Assembly: GCF_013408655.1 (NCBI RefSeq)
Contig: NZ_JACCBP010000001.1
Span: forward strand, 1 to 64,000
Reading direction: 5' to 3'
Source of the DNA: Pigmentiphaga litoralis
GTDB taxonomy: Bacteria > Pseudomonadota > Gammaproteobacteria > Burkholderiales > Burkholderiaceae_B
Length of the DNA stretch: 64,000 bases
In this document: piece after piece, positions 17,030 through 25,737 of the stretch
Layout: every line of letters begins with the position of its first letter
How positions within the stretch are numbered: the stretch's first letter is position 1
Notes under the pieces: generated by a model
The model's input: only the letters and a program-made list of their open reading frames with translations
Databases searched by the model: none
What the model was told of the DNA's origin: nothing
Translations under genes and position numbers: made by a program

Positions 17030-19171
17030 ATGGATGCGGCAGGACGCACGACACGGCCGGGGACGCCCGGTTCGCCGGGCTCCGTGGACTTGCCCGACTC
17101 GGGGGCATTGCCGAGTGCATCGCGCGGGGTGAGTGCATCGGCGGCTTCGCTTGCCTCCGTGTCGTCGCGTTCCGCCGCCAAGCGGGCGGCGGGGTGGGGC
17201 GTCGTCGGCCTGCTTGCAATGATCGTCTGGTTGGTCGCGCTGCGGCTGGTCGGGGACGCAACGAGCGCCCCGCTGGACGATGCCCTGGAACACCTGGTGC
17301 GGGACTGGACCGTCTGGCCCCGGCTGGCTGCCGGCATCCTGGTGGGCGCCAGCCTGGGCGTCGCGGGCGCGCTGATGCAACTGGTCACGCGCAATCCCCT
17401 GGTGTCGCCCGATCTGCTTGGCATGACCGCAGGCGCACAACTGGGCTTGATCCTTGGCGCGACCTTGCCTGCCGCGATGGGCCTGCCCTTGATCGTCGCA
17501 GGCGGGTTGGCGGCGGCCGGCCTGACCTTTGCGGCCGCGGGCGGCGGCTTTGCGTCGCCGCTGCGGCTGACCCTGGCGGGCGTGGGCATCGCGCAATGTT
17601 TGAGCGCGCTCATTGCGCTGTTCCTCAGCCTGAACGACCGTGCCGCCATGGTGGTGTCCTTATGGAACACGGGGTCGCTGACTCAGTTCGGCTGGCAGGC
17701 CCTGGCGCCGTCGCTGGTGCTGACGCCGCTGGCCTTGCTGGTCCTGCTGGCGCTGGCGCGGCCGCTCAATCTGGCCCTGCTGGGCGATGCACAGATGCGC
17801 GCCTTGGGCCTGTCGCCGCCACGCCTGAAAGTGCTGGTGGTCGGAATCGGCAGTGTACTGACGGCATTGGCATTTCAGCTTGCCGGGCCGCTCGGGTTCA
17901 TTGGCCTGATCGCACCCAATCTGCTGCGGCTCGGGCTGGGCGTTGCACGCCCGTCGACACTGCTTCCCTTGTGCGCGCTGTGGGGCGCGGCGCTGACGCT
18001 GTTTGCCGACAACGTGGCGTCTACACTTGCCCTGTCGGGCGCCTGGGGCAGTGGGGTCACGGTCCCCCTGGGCGTGCTGTCCGCCCTGCTGGGGTCGGCG
18101 GCCATCCTGGTCCTGCTGCGTATCGTGCCGGCCGCGCCAGCGACCGCGCTGACCCGGAACGACGGCCGGTCGCTGCGGCAATGGGTGAGCCTGCCGCGCT
18201 TTGCTTTCATCATGGGTATGGCGACTCTGCTGCTGATCGGCGTTGGCGTGTTTTATCGCACCGGCAACGATCCGCTTGCGTATGCGCGCGCGCTGGCGGG
18301 AGGGGATGCGCAAGCTTGGGCGCTGGCCGATCTGCGGCTGCCGCGTCTGCTGGTCGACGCGATGGCAGGCGCCTGCCTGGCGTTGAGCGGTGTCATCCTG
18401 CAGACGGTGACGCGCAATCCGCTGGCCGGTCCGGAAATCCTCGGGGTCAGCCAGAGCGCGGCCCTGGCGGTATTGCTGACGCTGGTCCTGATGCCGGACG
18501 TGCTGCCGGCATGGCGCTTCCCGATCGCCTGGGGCGGCGCCGCCCTGGCATTGGCCGGGGTGATCGGACTGAATCTGCGGCATGGCCTGGAACCGCTGCG
18601 CCTGACGCTGACCGGCTTTGCACTGGGTGGCGCGGCGCTGGCACTGATCGGCATGGTCATCGCGCAGTTCACGACCAATGTTGCCCAGGCGCTGATCTGG
18701 ATGGTGGGCAGCAGTTATGGCCGGGATTGGGGCGACGTGACGGCCATGCTGCCCTGGATGGCGGTCGGTTGCTTGGCTGGCCTGTTCGTCTCGCGCGGCA
18801 TGGATCTGCTGCAGCTGGGAGACGGCGTGGCAGGCAGCCTGGGCATGCCTGTGGCACGGCGGCGGATGCTGCTGGTCGTCATGGCCAGTTTTCTGGTGGC
18901 GGTGCCCGTGGCGGTGGTCGGCCCGGTCGGTTTTGTCGGCTTGCTGGTGCCGCACGGGGTGCGTCTGCTCGGGTTCTATCGAAGCCGACAGCGGCTATGG
19001 GCGGCGGCGCTGCTGGGCGCGTGTCTGCTGGTGTTGGCGGATCTGCTTGGGCACGCCGTGATGGCGCCAATCGACATACCGCTGGGGATTGCCACGGCCG
19101 CGCTCGGGACGCCGTGCTTCCTGTTGTTGTTAAGCCGGACGTATTTCCAGCGCGGCGGGGCGGGGGCGTAA
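17030..19171 (+). CDS. fhuB: Fe3+-hydroxamate ABC importer permease, double-length FhuB
   Basis: This 713-residue inner-membrane permease is made of two fused FecCD-type halves. Each half carries the TRNPL(V/A)(S/G)P(D/E)(L/I)LG motif, at about residues 120 and 461. FhuB is the channel for ferric hydroxamates delivered by FhuD and powered by FhuC. The first 55 or so residues are a Ser/Ala/Gly-rich extension before the first helix, longer than in E. coli FhuB (660 aa). The ATG follows the exporter stop with no gap. The TAA stop shares one base with the next ATG, so coupling is tight. Confidence 0.94.
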   Translation: MDAAGRTTRPGTPGSPGSVDLPDSGALPSASRGVSASAASLASVSSRSAAKRAAGWGVVGLLAMIVWLVALRLVGDATSAPLDDALEHLVRDWTVWPRLAAGILVGASLGVAGALMQLVTRNPLVSPDLLGMTAGAQLGLILGATLPAAMGLPLIVAGGLAAAGLTFAAAGGGFASPLRLTLAGVGIAQCLSALIALFLSLNDRAAMVVSLWNTGSLTQFGWQALAPSLVLTPLALLVLLALARPLNLALLGDAQMRALGLSPPRLKVLVVGIGSVLTALAFQLAGPLGFIGLIAPNLLRLGLGVARPSTLLPLCALWGAALTLFADNVASTLALSGAWGSGVTVPLGVLSALLGSAAILVLLRIVPAAPATALTRNDGRSLRQWVSLPRFAFIMGMATLLLIGVGVFYRTGNDPLAYARALAGGDAQAWALADLRLPRLLVDAMAGACLALSGVILQTVTRNPLAGPEILGVSQSAALAVLLTLVLMPDVLPAWRFPIAWGGAALALAGVIGLNLRHGLEPLRLTLTGFALGGAALALIGMVIAQFTTNVAQALIWMVGSSYGRDWGDVTAMLPWMAVGCLAGLFVSRGMDLLQLGDGVAGSLGMPVARRRMLLVVMASFLVAVPVAVVGPVGFVGLLVPHGVRLLGFYRSRQRLWAAALLGACLLVLADLLGHAVMAPIDIPLGIATAALGTPCFLLLLSRTYFQRGGAGA

Positions 19172-20148
19172 TGGGCGACAACAGGATCAATCCGTCGCGG
19201 CGTGCGCTTTGTGCGGCGGCATGGCGAACCGGGTGTGCCGCTGCGCTGGGCGGGATGCCCGCTTACGCGTCGAACGCGGCACCGTCCGGCCCCGTGATCG
19301 CCCGGCAGTCGGGCAACCTGCCCACCTGCGCGCAGCGTATTGTCAGTCTCGATGACCTCAGCACCGAGATCCTCGTGTCACTGGGCATGGCGCCACGGGC
19401 TGCGGCCAATCTGGACAGCTATCGGCGTTATGTCGACCTGCACGCCGACCTGCTGAAAGACAGCCAACCGCTGGGCAGTCCCCAGCAGCCTGATCTGGAA
19501 GCCCTGGTGCGACTGCAGCCGGACCTGATCGTCGGGGTGTCCTATCTGCATGCCCCCTTGTTCGACCGACTGCGCCGGATCGCGCCCACCTTGCTGTTCC
19601 AGGTGTCGCTGACGCCCGGCTCGCCGGACGGTGTGGACATTGGCGCGGCCATGCTTCAGACCCTGGGCAGGATGACCGGCCGGGAAGACGTCGCCCGGCG
19701 CGTGCTGGCCTCATCAGCCGTGGCCGTGCGCCAGGCGCGGGCAGCGATCGCTGGCAAGGGGCTGGCGGGCACGCCGGTCGTTCCGTTCTACCCCTTGTCG
19801 CGGGAAGGCACTTTTATCGTGTCGAATGATCAGTCGATGATCGCGGCGTTGATGAACCGGCTGGACGTCACGAATCCCTGGCGCCTGGCATCGGGTCATG
19901 CCCTGCATCGACGCATTGGAGTGCGCGATATTGCCAGCCGGACTGATCTGACGGCCTTGTTCGTGGGCGGGCAGGAAGGCGCTCCGTTGTTCAAGACGCC
20001 GCTGTGGCAGGCGTTGCCCGTGGCGCTTGCCCGGCGCTTTGCCTTTTTGCCGCATCCCTACTGGACGTTTGGCGGCCCGGAATCGGTCGCGCGGCTGGCG
20101 GGGCAGGTCGCCGAGGCGGTGCGTGCGATGCCTGGAGCCGGGCGATGA
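19171..20148 (+). CDS. fhuD: Siderophore-binding periplasmic protein (FhuD-like)
   Basis: The 325-residue product starts with a twin-arginine-like signal (SRRALCAAAW, comparable with FhuD of enterobacteria) ending near AYASNA. The mature part is a class III metal/siderophore-binding protein, with RIVSLDDLSTEILVSLGM, QPDLEALVRLQPDLIVG and a C-terminal FLPHPYWTFGG segment. It delivers the ferri-siderophore to FhuB. The start codon overlaps the fhuB stop by one base. Its own stop overlaps the fhuF start (ATGA). Confidence 0.92.
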   Translation: MGDNRINPSRRALCAAAWRTGCAAALGGMPAYASNAAPSGPVIARQSGNLPTCAQRIVSLDDLSTEILVSLGMAPRAAANLDSYRRYVDLHADLLKDSQPLGSPQQPDLEALVRLQPDLIVGVSYLHAPLFDRLRRIAPTLLFQVSLTPGSPDGVDIGAAMLQTLGRMTGREDVARRVLASSAVAVRQARAAIAGKGLAGTPVVPFYPLSREGTFIVSNDQSMIAALMNRLDVTNPWRLASGHALHRRIGVRDIASRTDLTALFVGGQEGAPLFKTPLWQALPVALARRFAFLPHPYWTFGGPESVARLAGQVAEAVRAMPGAGR

Positions 20149-21056
20149 TCGCGGCGCTGGCCCCGCTGTTTACCGGACCGCTGGCGGATTGGCGTGATGC
20201 TCTGGTGCTGACGTCCGGCGGCCGCCCCGTCGTGCGCCTGGCCCGGTTGCTGGATGACGACCCCAGCGAACTGGCGCGGTGTATTGCAAGCTTTGGGCGC
20301 GACACGCCGGGGGGCGATCCGCGTGCCCTGGCGTCGGAATGGTCCAAGCGCTACTTTGTGCGGCTGTTGCCGCCGGTGCTGGCGGCCACGCTGCTGCTGG
20401 ACTACCGCTTGCCCCTGCGCGCTGCCGGCATCGATGTGGTGCTGGATGAGGACGGGGCCCCGTTTGCATTCGCGCTGCCTGGGGCCGGCTCCTGTACGAT
20501 GCCGCCCTCCGGCGGCGCGCTGGCGCGGTTGGCGCCGCTGATCGATGAGCATCTGACGCCGGTGATTGCGGCGCTGTCCGCGTACAGCCGCCTGTCGCCG
20601 CGCGTGTTCTGGAGCAACGCCGGCAACTACGTCGAGGCGGTGGTGCGCGTCCTGGCGATCGAGGGCGCCGGATCCGCGCAGGCGACGGCACCGCGCAGCG
20701 CCGCGGATGCGTTGGAGGTTGAGAAGCACCGTGGCGCTGCAGACGCGATGACTGTCGCAAAGCACCCAGGCGCGGCGTTTGTGCTTGATGTCGTCAATCA
20801 GACCTATCGACCCGACGGCCGGGCCAATCCCTTCTTCAACACGGTGCGGTATCGCGACCGACCGGACGCGCCGCCCAGCCGAGGCCACGATGGCGATGAT
20901 CTGGTCATGTCGCGCGCGCCTGACCGGCGCTGGCGGCAGCGGCGCGTGTGCTGCGTGCGCTACCTGCTGCCCGACCGCCCGCTGTGCGCCAACTGTCCGC
21001 TCCTGTCGGCGCCGCCGTCCGACACCGGGCCGGAACCCACGCCGCCCGCGCGTTGA
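20145..21056 (+). CDS. fhuF: Siderophore-iron reductase FhuF
   Basis: This 303-residue protein ends with the diagnostic FhuF [2Fe-2S] cysteine pattern C-C-x10-C-x2-C, in RVCCVRYL and LCANCPLL. FhuF reduces iron in ferric hydroxamates in the cytoplasm so that it is released. A stretch at about residues 187-210 contains two related units (VEKHRGAADA and VAKHPGAAFV), suggesting a small internal duplication or insertion. The start overlaps the fhuD stop by 4 bp. It is the last gene of the operon and converges with fhuC, 36 bp away. Confidence 0.9.
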   Translation: MIAALAPLFTGPLADWRDALVLTSGGRPVVRLARLLDDDPSELARCIASFGRDTPGGDPRALASEWSKRYFVRLLPPVLAATLLLDYRLPLRAAGIDVVLDEDGAPFAFALPGAGSCTMPPSGGALARLAPLIDEHLTPVIAALSAYSRLSPRVFWSNAGNYVEAVVRVLAIEGAGSAQATAPRSAADALEVEKHRGAADAMTVAKHPGAAFVLDVVNQTYRPDGRANPFFNTVRYRDRPDAPPSRGHDGDDLVMSRAPDRRWRQRRVCCVRYLLPDRPLCANCPLLSAPPSDTGPEPTPPAR

Positions 21057-21092
21057 CGCACGTACACCGCACGTACACGACTCCTGCCGGGA

Positions 21093-21860
21093 TCACCGGA
21101 TATACGTCAGCACGGTTCCATCGTGCGGATGCGCCAGCACGCCCATCGGAACGCCATAGATCGACGCCAGCATGTCGCTGTGCAGCAGGTCGGCCGGCGC
21201 GCCTTGCGACAACAGATGTCCGCCGCGCAGTGCCACCAGGTGGTCGCAGTAACGTGCCGCCATGTTGATGTCGTGCAGCACGACCAGCACGCCCAGGCCC
21301 AGGTCACGGCTCAATTCGCGCACCCGCGCCAGCACGTCGACCTGATGCGCGATGTCGAGTGCCGACGTGGGTTCGTCCAGCAGCAGGTAGCGGCAATCCT
21401 GCGCCAGCAGCATCGCGAGCCAGACGCGCTGGCGTTCGCCGCCCGACAGGCTGTCGACCCAGCGGTCGGCAAAGCGGGACACGTCGGCATGCCGCATGGC
21501 CTGCTCGATCAGGTCGATGTCCTGACTGCCGATGCGGCCCAGCGCGCCATGCCATGGGTAGCGGCCATAGCCGACCAGATCGCGCACGGTCAGCCCTTCA
21601 ACGGCCGGCAGCTGCTGCGGCAGGTAGGCCACGCGGCGGGCGTAATCGCGATCGGTCCAGTCCGCCAGCGGCACGCCTTCCAGCATGGCCGAACCGCCCG
21701 TGGCTGTCTGTTGCCGGGCCAGCAGCTTGATCAGCGTCGACTTGCCCGATCCGTTGTGGCCGATCAGGCCCGTCACTTGGCGCGGGGCAATGGTCAGGGT
21801 GAGCGGCTGCAGCAGGCAGCGGCCGGCAACGGTGAAGCTCAGGTCGGTCAGGGCGAACAT
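21093..21860 (-). CDS. fhuC: Ferri-siderophore ABC importer ATPase (FhuC/FepC-like)
   Basis: This 255-residue ATPase has Walker A GHNGSGKST (residues 34-42), the LSGGERQRVWLAMLLAQD signature and Walker B LLLDEPTSALD. These are typical of the iron-siderophore importer class. It should energise FhuB, but it is encoded on the opposite strand, facing the operon, so the two must be regulated separately. No clear Fur-like box was found in its upstream spacer, which it shares with pssA. Confidence 0.92.
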   Translation of the reverse strand: MFALTDLSFTVAGRCLLQPLTLTIAPRQVTGLIGHNGSGKSTLIKLLARQQTATGGSAMLEGVPLADWTDRDYARRVAYLPQQLPAVEGLTVRDLVGYGRYPWHGALGRIGSQDIDLIEQAMRHADVSRFADRWVDSLSGGERQRVWLAMLLAQDCRYLLLDEPTSALDIAHQVDVLARVRELSRDLGLGVLVVLHDINMAARYCDHLVALRGGHLLSQGAPADLLHSDMLASIYGVPMGVLAHPHDGTVLTYIR

Positions 21861-21983
21861 AAGGGTTCCGTGGAAGGAAAAGGCACCGGCGGTGGGCGCG
21901 CGAAGGCTCTACTGTACCCAGGTTGATGACACAGCGTTCCGCCTCGATTGGCGGCCCCCGCGCCATCGGTTAACCTTTCGTCC

Positions 21984-22745
21984 ATGAACACACAAGAACC
22001 TCGTCACCGCGGCATTTACCTGCTGCCCAATGCATTCACCACGGCGGCTCTGTTCGCCGGTTTCTATGCGATCGTGCAGGCCATGAACGACCAGTTCGAG
22101 ATGGCCGCGATCGCGATTTTCGTGGCCATGGTGCTCGACGGCATGGATGGCCGGGTGGCCCGGCTGACCAATACGCAGTCGGCGTTTGGCGAACAGTACG
22201 ATTCGTTGTCGGACATGTGCTCGTTTGGCGTGGCGCCGGCGCTGGTCATGTATGAATGGATCCTGAATCCGCTGGGGCGGTGGGGCTGGCTGGCGGCCTT
22301 TGTGTATGTGGCCGGGGCGGCGCTGCGGCTGGCGCGGTTCAACACCAATATCGGCGTGGTCGACAAACGCTTCTTCCAGGGGCTGCCCAGTCCGGCGTCG
22401 GCCGCGCTGGTGGCGGGTTTTGTCTGGCTGGCGATCGACAACAAGTTGCCGATCCGCGAGCTGTGGATGCCGTGGGTGGCGTTCGGCCTGACAATCTATG
22501 CGGGGGTCAGCATGGTGTCGAACGCGCTGTTCTTCAGCGGCAAGTCGTTTGCGCTGGGCCGCAGCGTGCCGTTCTGGATGATTCTGGTGGTGGTCGCGGC
22601 GTTTGTGTTCATTTCCAGCGATCCGCCAATCGTGCTGTTCGGCCTGTTCGTGATCTACGGACTGTCGGGCTATGTGATGTGGGCGTGGCGCTGGCAAAAG
22701 GCGCGCAAGCTGCAGCAGCGGCGCCGGCGCAACGGCATGGACTGA
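21984..22745 (+). CDS. pssA: CDP-diacylglycerol--serine O-phosphatidyltransferase
   Basis: This 253-residue inner-membrane enzyme makes phosphatidylserine, the precursor of phosphatidylethanolamine. The CDP-alcohol phosphotransferase motif D-G-x2-(G)-R-x-A-R-x8-G-x3-D-x3-D is present as DGMDGRVARLT and FGEQYDSLSD (about residues 52-78). Several further hydrophobic helices follow, then a basic tail. I preferred the ATG at MNTQEPRHRG over an in-frame ATG 12 codons earlier because it matches the usual N-terminus. A strong terminator follows. Confidence 0.94.
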   Translation: MNTQEPRHRGIYLLPNAFTTAALFAGFYAIVQAMNDQFEMAAIAIFVAMVLDGMDGRVARLTNTQSAFGEQYDSLSDMCSFGVAPALVMYEWILNPLGRWGWLAAFVYVAGAALRLARFNTNIGVVDKRFFQGLPSPASAALVAGFVWLAIDNKLPIRELWMPWVAFGLTIYAGVSMVSNALFFSGKSFALGRSVPFWMILVVVAAFVFISSDPPIVLFGLFVIYGLSGYVMWAWRWQKARKLQQRRRRNGMD

Positions 22746-22750
22746 CGTTG

Positions 22751-22778
22751 GAAAACGAGGCTTCGGCCTCGTTTTTTT
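22751..22778 (+). terminator. Intrinsic terminator after pssA
   Basis: AAAACGAGGC and GCCTCGTTTT arms enclose a TTCG tetraloop and are followed by further T residues. It lies between convergent pssA and a LysR gene and may serve both strands. Confidence 0.9.
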
Positions 22779-22793
22779 ATGGCTGGCGACGGG

Positions 22794-23675
22794 TCACGCC
22801 TCCAGTGGCGCGGCGATCGACGCCAGGAAGGTTTCGCGCGCCTTGGTCGGGCTGTCCTTGCGCACGATGGCGAACACATTGGCTTGCGGCGTGGGATCGG
22901 TCAAGGTGCAGGTGACGACACCGGCCTTGAGGCGCTGGCAGGTCGACGCGGGCACCAGGGCCACGCCCAGGCCCGCTTCGACCAGGTTGAGCTGCGCCGG
23001 GACTTCGGAGACGGCTTGCGACGCGCGGGGCGTAAAGCCGGCCTTGGCGCAGCAGTCGAAAATATGCTGCGCGAAGGCGGACGTGTCGCGGCGCAGGACC
23101 ACGAAATGTTCGTCGGCCAGCTCCGCCAGGCGCAGTTGCCGTTTGGCGGCGAGCGGGTGGCCGGCGGGCAGCACGGCCAGGACGGGATCGGGCCACAGCG
23201 GCACGCAGTCCAGCAGCGGATCGGTGATGCAGGCGCGGGTAAAGCTCACGTCGATCCGGTGTTCACGCAGCGCATCGATCTGGTCGCTGGGTTTCATTTC
23301 ATTCAGGATGACGGACACGTCCGGGTGCGTCGTGGCGTAGCGCGCGATCAGGTCGGGCAGGGGTCCCAGGAAGTGCGAGCCCGACAGGCCGACCTCGACC
23401 CGGCCCGCCAGCCCCTGGTCGACGGCCCGCACCCGCACGCCGGCATCCTTCAGCCGGGCCAGGACGGCGCGCACGTCGTGCAGGAAGCAGACGCCGGCTT
23501 CGGTCAGCTCCACCCGCCGGCTGGTGCGGCGAAACAGGGCGGCGCCCAGCTCGGTTTCCAGCTGCGCGATCTGCATGCTGAGCGGCGGTTGCGAAATGTG
23601 CAGGCGGGCGGCGGCACGGGTGAAGTTCAGTTCTTCGGCCAGTACGGAAAAGTAGCGGAGTTGGCGAAGTTCCAC
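22794..23675 (-). CDS. LysR-type transcriptional regulator (maleate module)
   Basis: This 293-residue regulator has an N-terminal winged helix-turn-helix (LRQLRYFSVLAEELNFTRAA, LHISQPPLSMQIAQLE) and a substrate-binding effector domain. I chose a GTG start because TGGAG lies 7 bp upstream and the family usually begins (M/V)ELRQLRYF. An ATG eight codons earlier has no ribosome-binding site. It is divergent from a Bug protein and a maleate isomerase, so it probably controls them in response to a small acid. A palindrome in the shared spacer is a candidate operator. Confidence 0.9.
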   Translation of the reverse strand: MELRQLRYFSVLAEELNFTRAAARLHISQPPLSMQIAQLETELGAALFRRTSRRVELTEAGVCFLHDVRAVLARLKDAGVRVRAVDQGLAGRVEVGLSGSHFLGPLPDLIARYATTHPDVSVILNEMKPSDQIDALREHRIDVSFTRACITDPLLDCVPLWPDPVLAVLPAGHPLAAKRQLRLAELADEHFVVLRRDTSAFAQHIFDCCAKAGFTPRASQAVSEVPAQLNLVEAGLGVALVPASTCQRLKAGVVTCTLTDPTPQANVFAIVRKDSPTKARETFLASIAAPLEA

Positions 23676-23735
23676 GGCAAGGCTCCAGGTATGATCCATA
23701 CGCGCGCCGTATCGATCTAGACGAAAACGATATTG

Positions 23736-23750
23736 GCGTATATCGAATAT
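23736..23750. promoter_or_regulatory. Candidate LysR operator (palindrome)
   Basis: The 15-mer GTATATCGAATATAC has perfect 6-bp inverted arms around CGA. It lies in the 120-bp spacer between the divergent LysR and Bug genes, about 46 bp before the Bug ATG. LysR proteins bind such T-N11-A palindromes. Confidence 0.55.
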
Positions 23751-23795
23751 ACCGTGAAGAATAGCGTTCACATAACGACAAACTTTGAGACTCTC

Positions 23796-24764
23796 ATGAC
23801 CCGATTGAAAGCGGCTGCGGCCGTGGCTTTGCTCGCAACACCCCTGATGGCGATGGCAGCGGACGAATTCCCGAGCCGGCCGATCACGCTGATCGTGCCC
23901 AACCCGCCGGGTGGCCTGGTCGATACGTCGGCCCGGGTGCTGAGCGAGCCCTTGAGCCGGGTGATCGGCAAGACCGCCGTGGTGGAGAACAAGGACGGCG
24001 GCAGCGGCAACATCGCTTACCAGTACGTGGCGCGCGCCAAGCCGGATGGCTACACGCTGCTGATTTCGTATTCGGCCTATCACGTCGGCAATCCGGCGAT
24101 CACCGCCAAGCTGCCGTGGGATCCGCTCAAGGACTTCGAGCCGGTCGCCTTGTTGACGGTGGCAACCAATGTGGTGACGGTGCCCACCAGCGTGCCGGCC
24201 AACAATCTGCAGGAACTGTCGGCCTACTTCAAGCAGGCGCCGGGCAAGTACAACTACGCGTCGCAGGGCATCGGATCGATGTCGCACATTGGTACCGAGA
24301 TCTTCAAGCAGCAGACCGGCACGCAGATCACGCACGTGCCGTATCGCGGCTCGGGCCCGGCCATCCAGGACGTGCTGGCCGGCAACGTGCAGCTCTTCAT
24401 CACCACGCCGCCGTCGGTCATGGGGCATGTGCAGACGGGCAAGCTAAAGGCCCTGGCCGTGACCAGCCAGAAGCGTCATCCGATGCTGCCGAACGTGCCG
24501 ACCAGCGCCGAAGCCGGCCTGCCGGCCTTCCAGCTGGAATCGTGGGTCGCGCTGTTTGCCCCGGCCGGAACGCCCAAACCGGTGATCGCCACGCTGGCCG
24601 CCAATGTGCAGAAAGCGCTGGCGACGCCAGAAAGCGTGAAGCGTGCGGAAGGCGCCGGGATCGAAGTGAAGTTTGAAGGTCCGGAAGCGCTGGCGCAGCG
24701 CGTGCGCACCGACCTGGCCTACTGGGCCAAGACGGTCAAGGCAGCGGGAATTACGCCGGAGTAA
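23796..24764 (+). CDS. Bug-type tripartite tricarboxylate receptor (TctC family)
   Basis: This 322-residue periplasmic protein has a signal peptide ending in AMAADE. The Bug signatures (FPSRPITLIVPNPPGG near the mature start, AKPDGYTLL, ITHVPYRGSGPA) are clear. Bug proteins bind small carboxylates. No TctA/TctB permease is encoded nearby, so it would need a permease elsewhere or act as a sensor. The ATG at MTRLKAAA directly precedes the signal peptide. The neighbouring maleate isomerase makes maleate or a related diacid a likely ligand (inference). Confidence 0.9.
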   Translation: MTRLKAAAAVALLATPLMAMAADEFPSRPITLIVPNPPGGLVDTSARVLSEPLSRVIGKTAVVENKDGGSGNIAYQYVARAKPDGYTLLISYSAYHVGNPAITAKLPWDPLKDFEPVALLTVATNVVTVPTSVPANNLQELSAYFKQAPGKYNYASQGIGSMSHIGTEIFKQQTGTQITHVPYRGSGPAIQDVLAGNVQLFITTPPSVMGHVQTGKLKALAVTSQKRHPMLPNVPTSAEAGLPAFQLESWVALFAPAGTPKPVIATLAANVQKALATPESVKRAEGAGIEVKFEGPEALAQRVRTDLAYWAKTVKAAGITPE

Positions 24765-24894
24765 ACGATGCCGAGTCAGGCAGCGCAGACGGCGTCATGC
24801 CCGATGCCGTTGCCTGGCGAGCAACGCAGGTTTTCCCGATTCGTCGGGCCCTAACCATCAGTACACTGAAGATTATTGATCACTGGAGAAACTC

Positions 24895-25659
24895 ATGGAA
24901 AACAACGAATCGCGCGTCTACCGTATCGGTCAGATCGTCCCCAGCTCAAACACCACGATGGAAACGGAAATCCCGGCGATGCTGCTGCGCCGCCAGACCA
25001 TTCTGCCCGAGCGTTTCACCTTCCATTCGAGCCGCATGCGCATGAAGAAGGTGACCAAGGAAGAACTGGTGCTGATGGACAAGGAATCGGACCGCTGCGC
25101 ACTTGAACTGTCGGACGCCCGTGTGGACGTGCTGGGCTACGCCTGCCTGGTCGCCATCATGAGCATGGGCCGCGGCTATCACCGTGAATCGCAGGAACGC
25201 CTGCACCAGGTCACGGTGGGCAACAACGCCGCCGCGCCCGTGGTGTCGAGCGCCGGCGCGCTGATCGAAGGCCTGCAGGCCATGGGCGCCAAGAAGGTGT
25301 CGGTGCTGACCCCGTACATGAAGCCGCTGACCGGCATGGTCGTCGACTACATCGAGCACGAAGGCTTCGAAGTGCAGGACAGCGTGTCGCTGGAAATCTC
25401 GGACAACCTGGAAGTCGGCCGTCAGCCGTCGCTGGCCCCGGCCGAGCATGTCAAGCGCCTGGACACCAGCGGCGTTGACGTGGTCGTGCTGTCGGCGTGC
25501 GTGCAGATGCCGTCGCTCGATTCGATCCAGATGGTTGAAGACCGTCTGGGCAAGCCGGTGATCTCGGCGGCCGTGGCCACCGTGTATCGCATGCTCAAGG
25601 TGCTGAACCTGGAAACGCGCGTGCCGAACTGCGGTTCGCTGCTCTCGGGCAAGTACTGA
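24895..25659 (+). CDS. maiA: Maleate cis-trans isomerase
   Basis: The enzyme converts maleate to fumarate. The 254-residue sequence matches the Asp/Glu racemase-superfamily maleate isomerases in length. It has the two catalytic cysteines, Cys84 in LGYACLVA and Cys202 in LSACVQMPS, close to the Cys82/Cys200 spacing of known enzymes. The VPSSNTTMETEIP substrate loop is also present. A GGAGAAACTC ribosome-binding site precedes the ATG. Upstream genes encode a Bug solute receptor and a LysR regulator. No other nicotinate-pathway (nic) genes are nearby, so this looks like a stand-alone maleate-use module. Confidence 0.9.
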   Translation: MENNESRVYRIGQIVPSSNTTMETEIPAMLLRRQTILPERFTFHSSRMRMKKVTKEELVLMDKESDRCALELSDARVDVLGYACLVAIMSMGRGYHRESQERLHQVTVGNNAAAPVVSSAGALIEGLQAMGAKKVSVLTPYMKPLTGMVVDYIEHEGFEVQDSVSLEISDNLEVGRQPSLAPAEHVKRLDTSGVDVVVLSACVQMPSLDSIQMVEDRLGKPVISAAVATVYRMLKVLNLETRVPNCGSLLSGKY

Positions 25660-25682
25660 TCGATCTTGCTTGGTGAATGATG

Positions 25683-25710
25683 AACGGCCCGCAATCTGCG
25701 GGCCGTTTGT
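25683..25710 (+). terminator. Intrinsic terminator between maiA and the siderophore-esterase gene
   Basis: Perfect 10-bp arms AACGGCCCGC / GCGGGCCGTT with a 5-nt loop are followed by TGT. It separates convergent genes. Confidence 0.75.
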
Positions 25711-25737
25711 CATTGGGAGGGACGCTTTCTTGCGAAA

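Noticed and set aside
17194..19170. Long plus-strand frame overlapping fhuB in another frame and running into the FhuD gene
   Set aside because: Only the part from 19171 encodes a recognisable binding protein; the earlier part is out-of-frame fhuB sequence.
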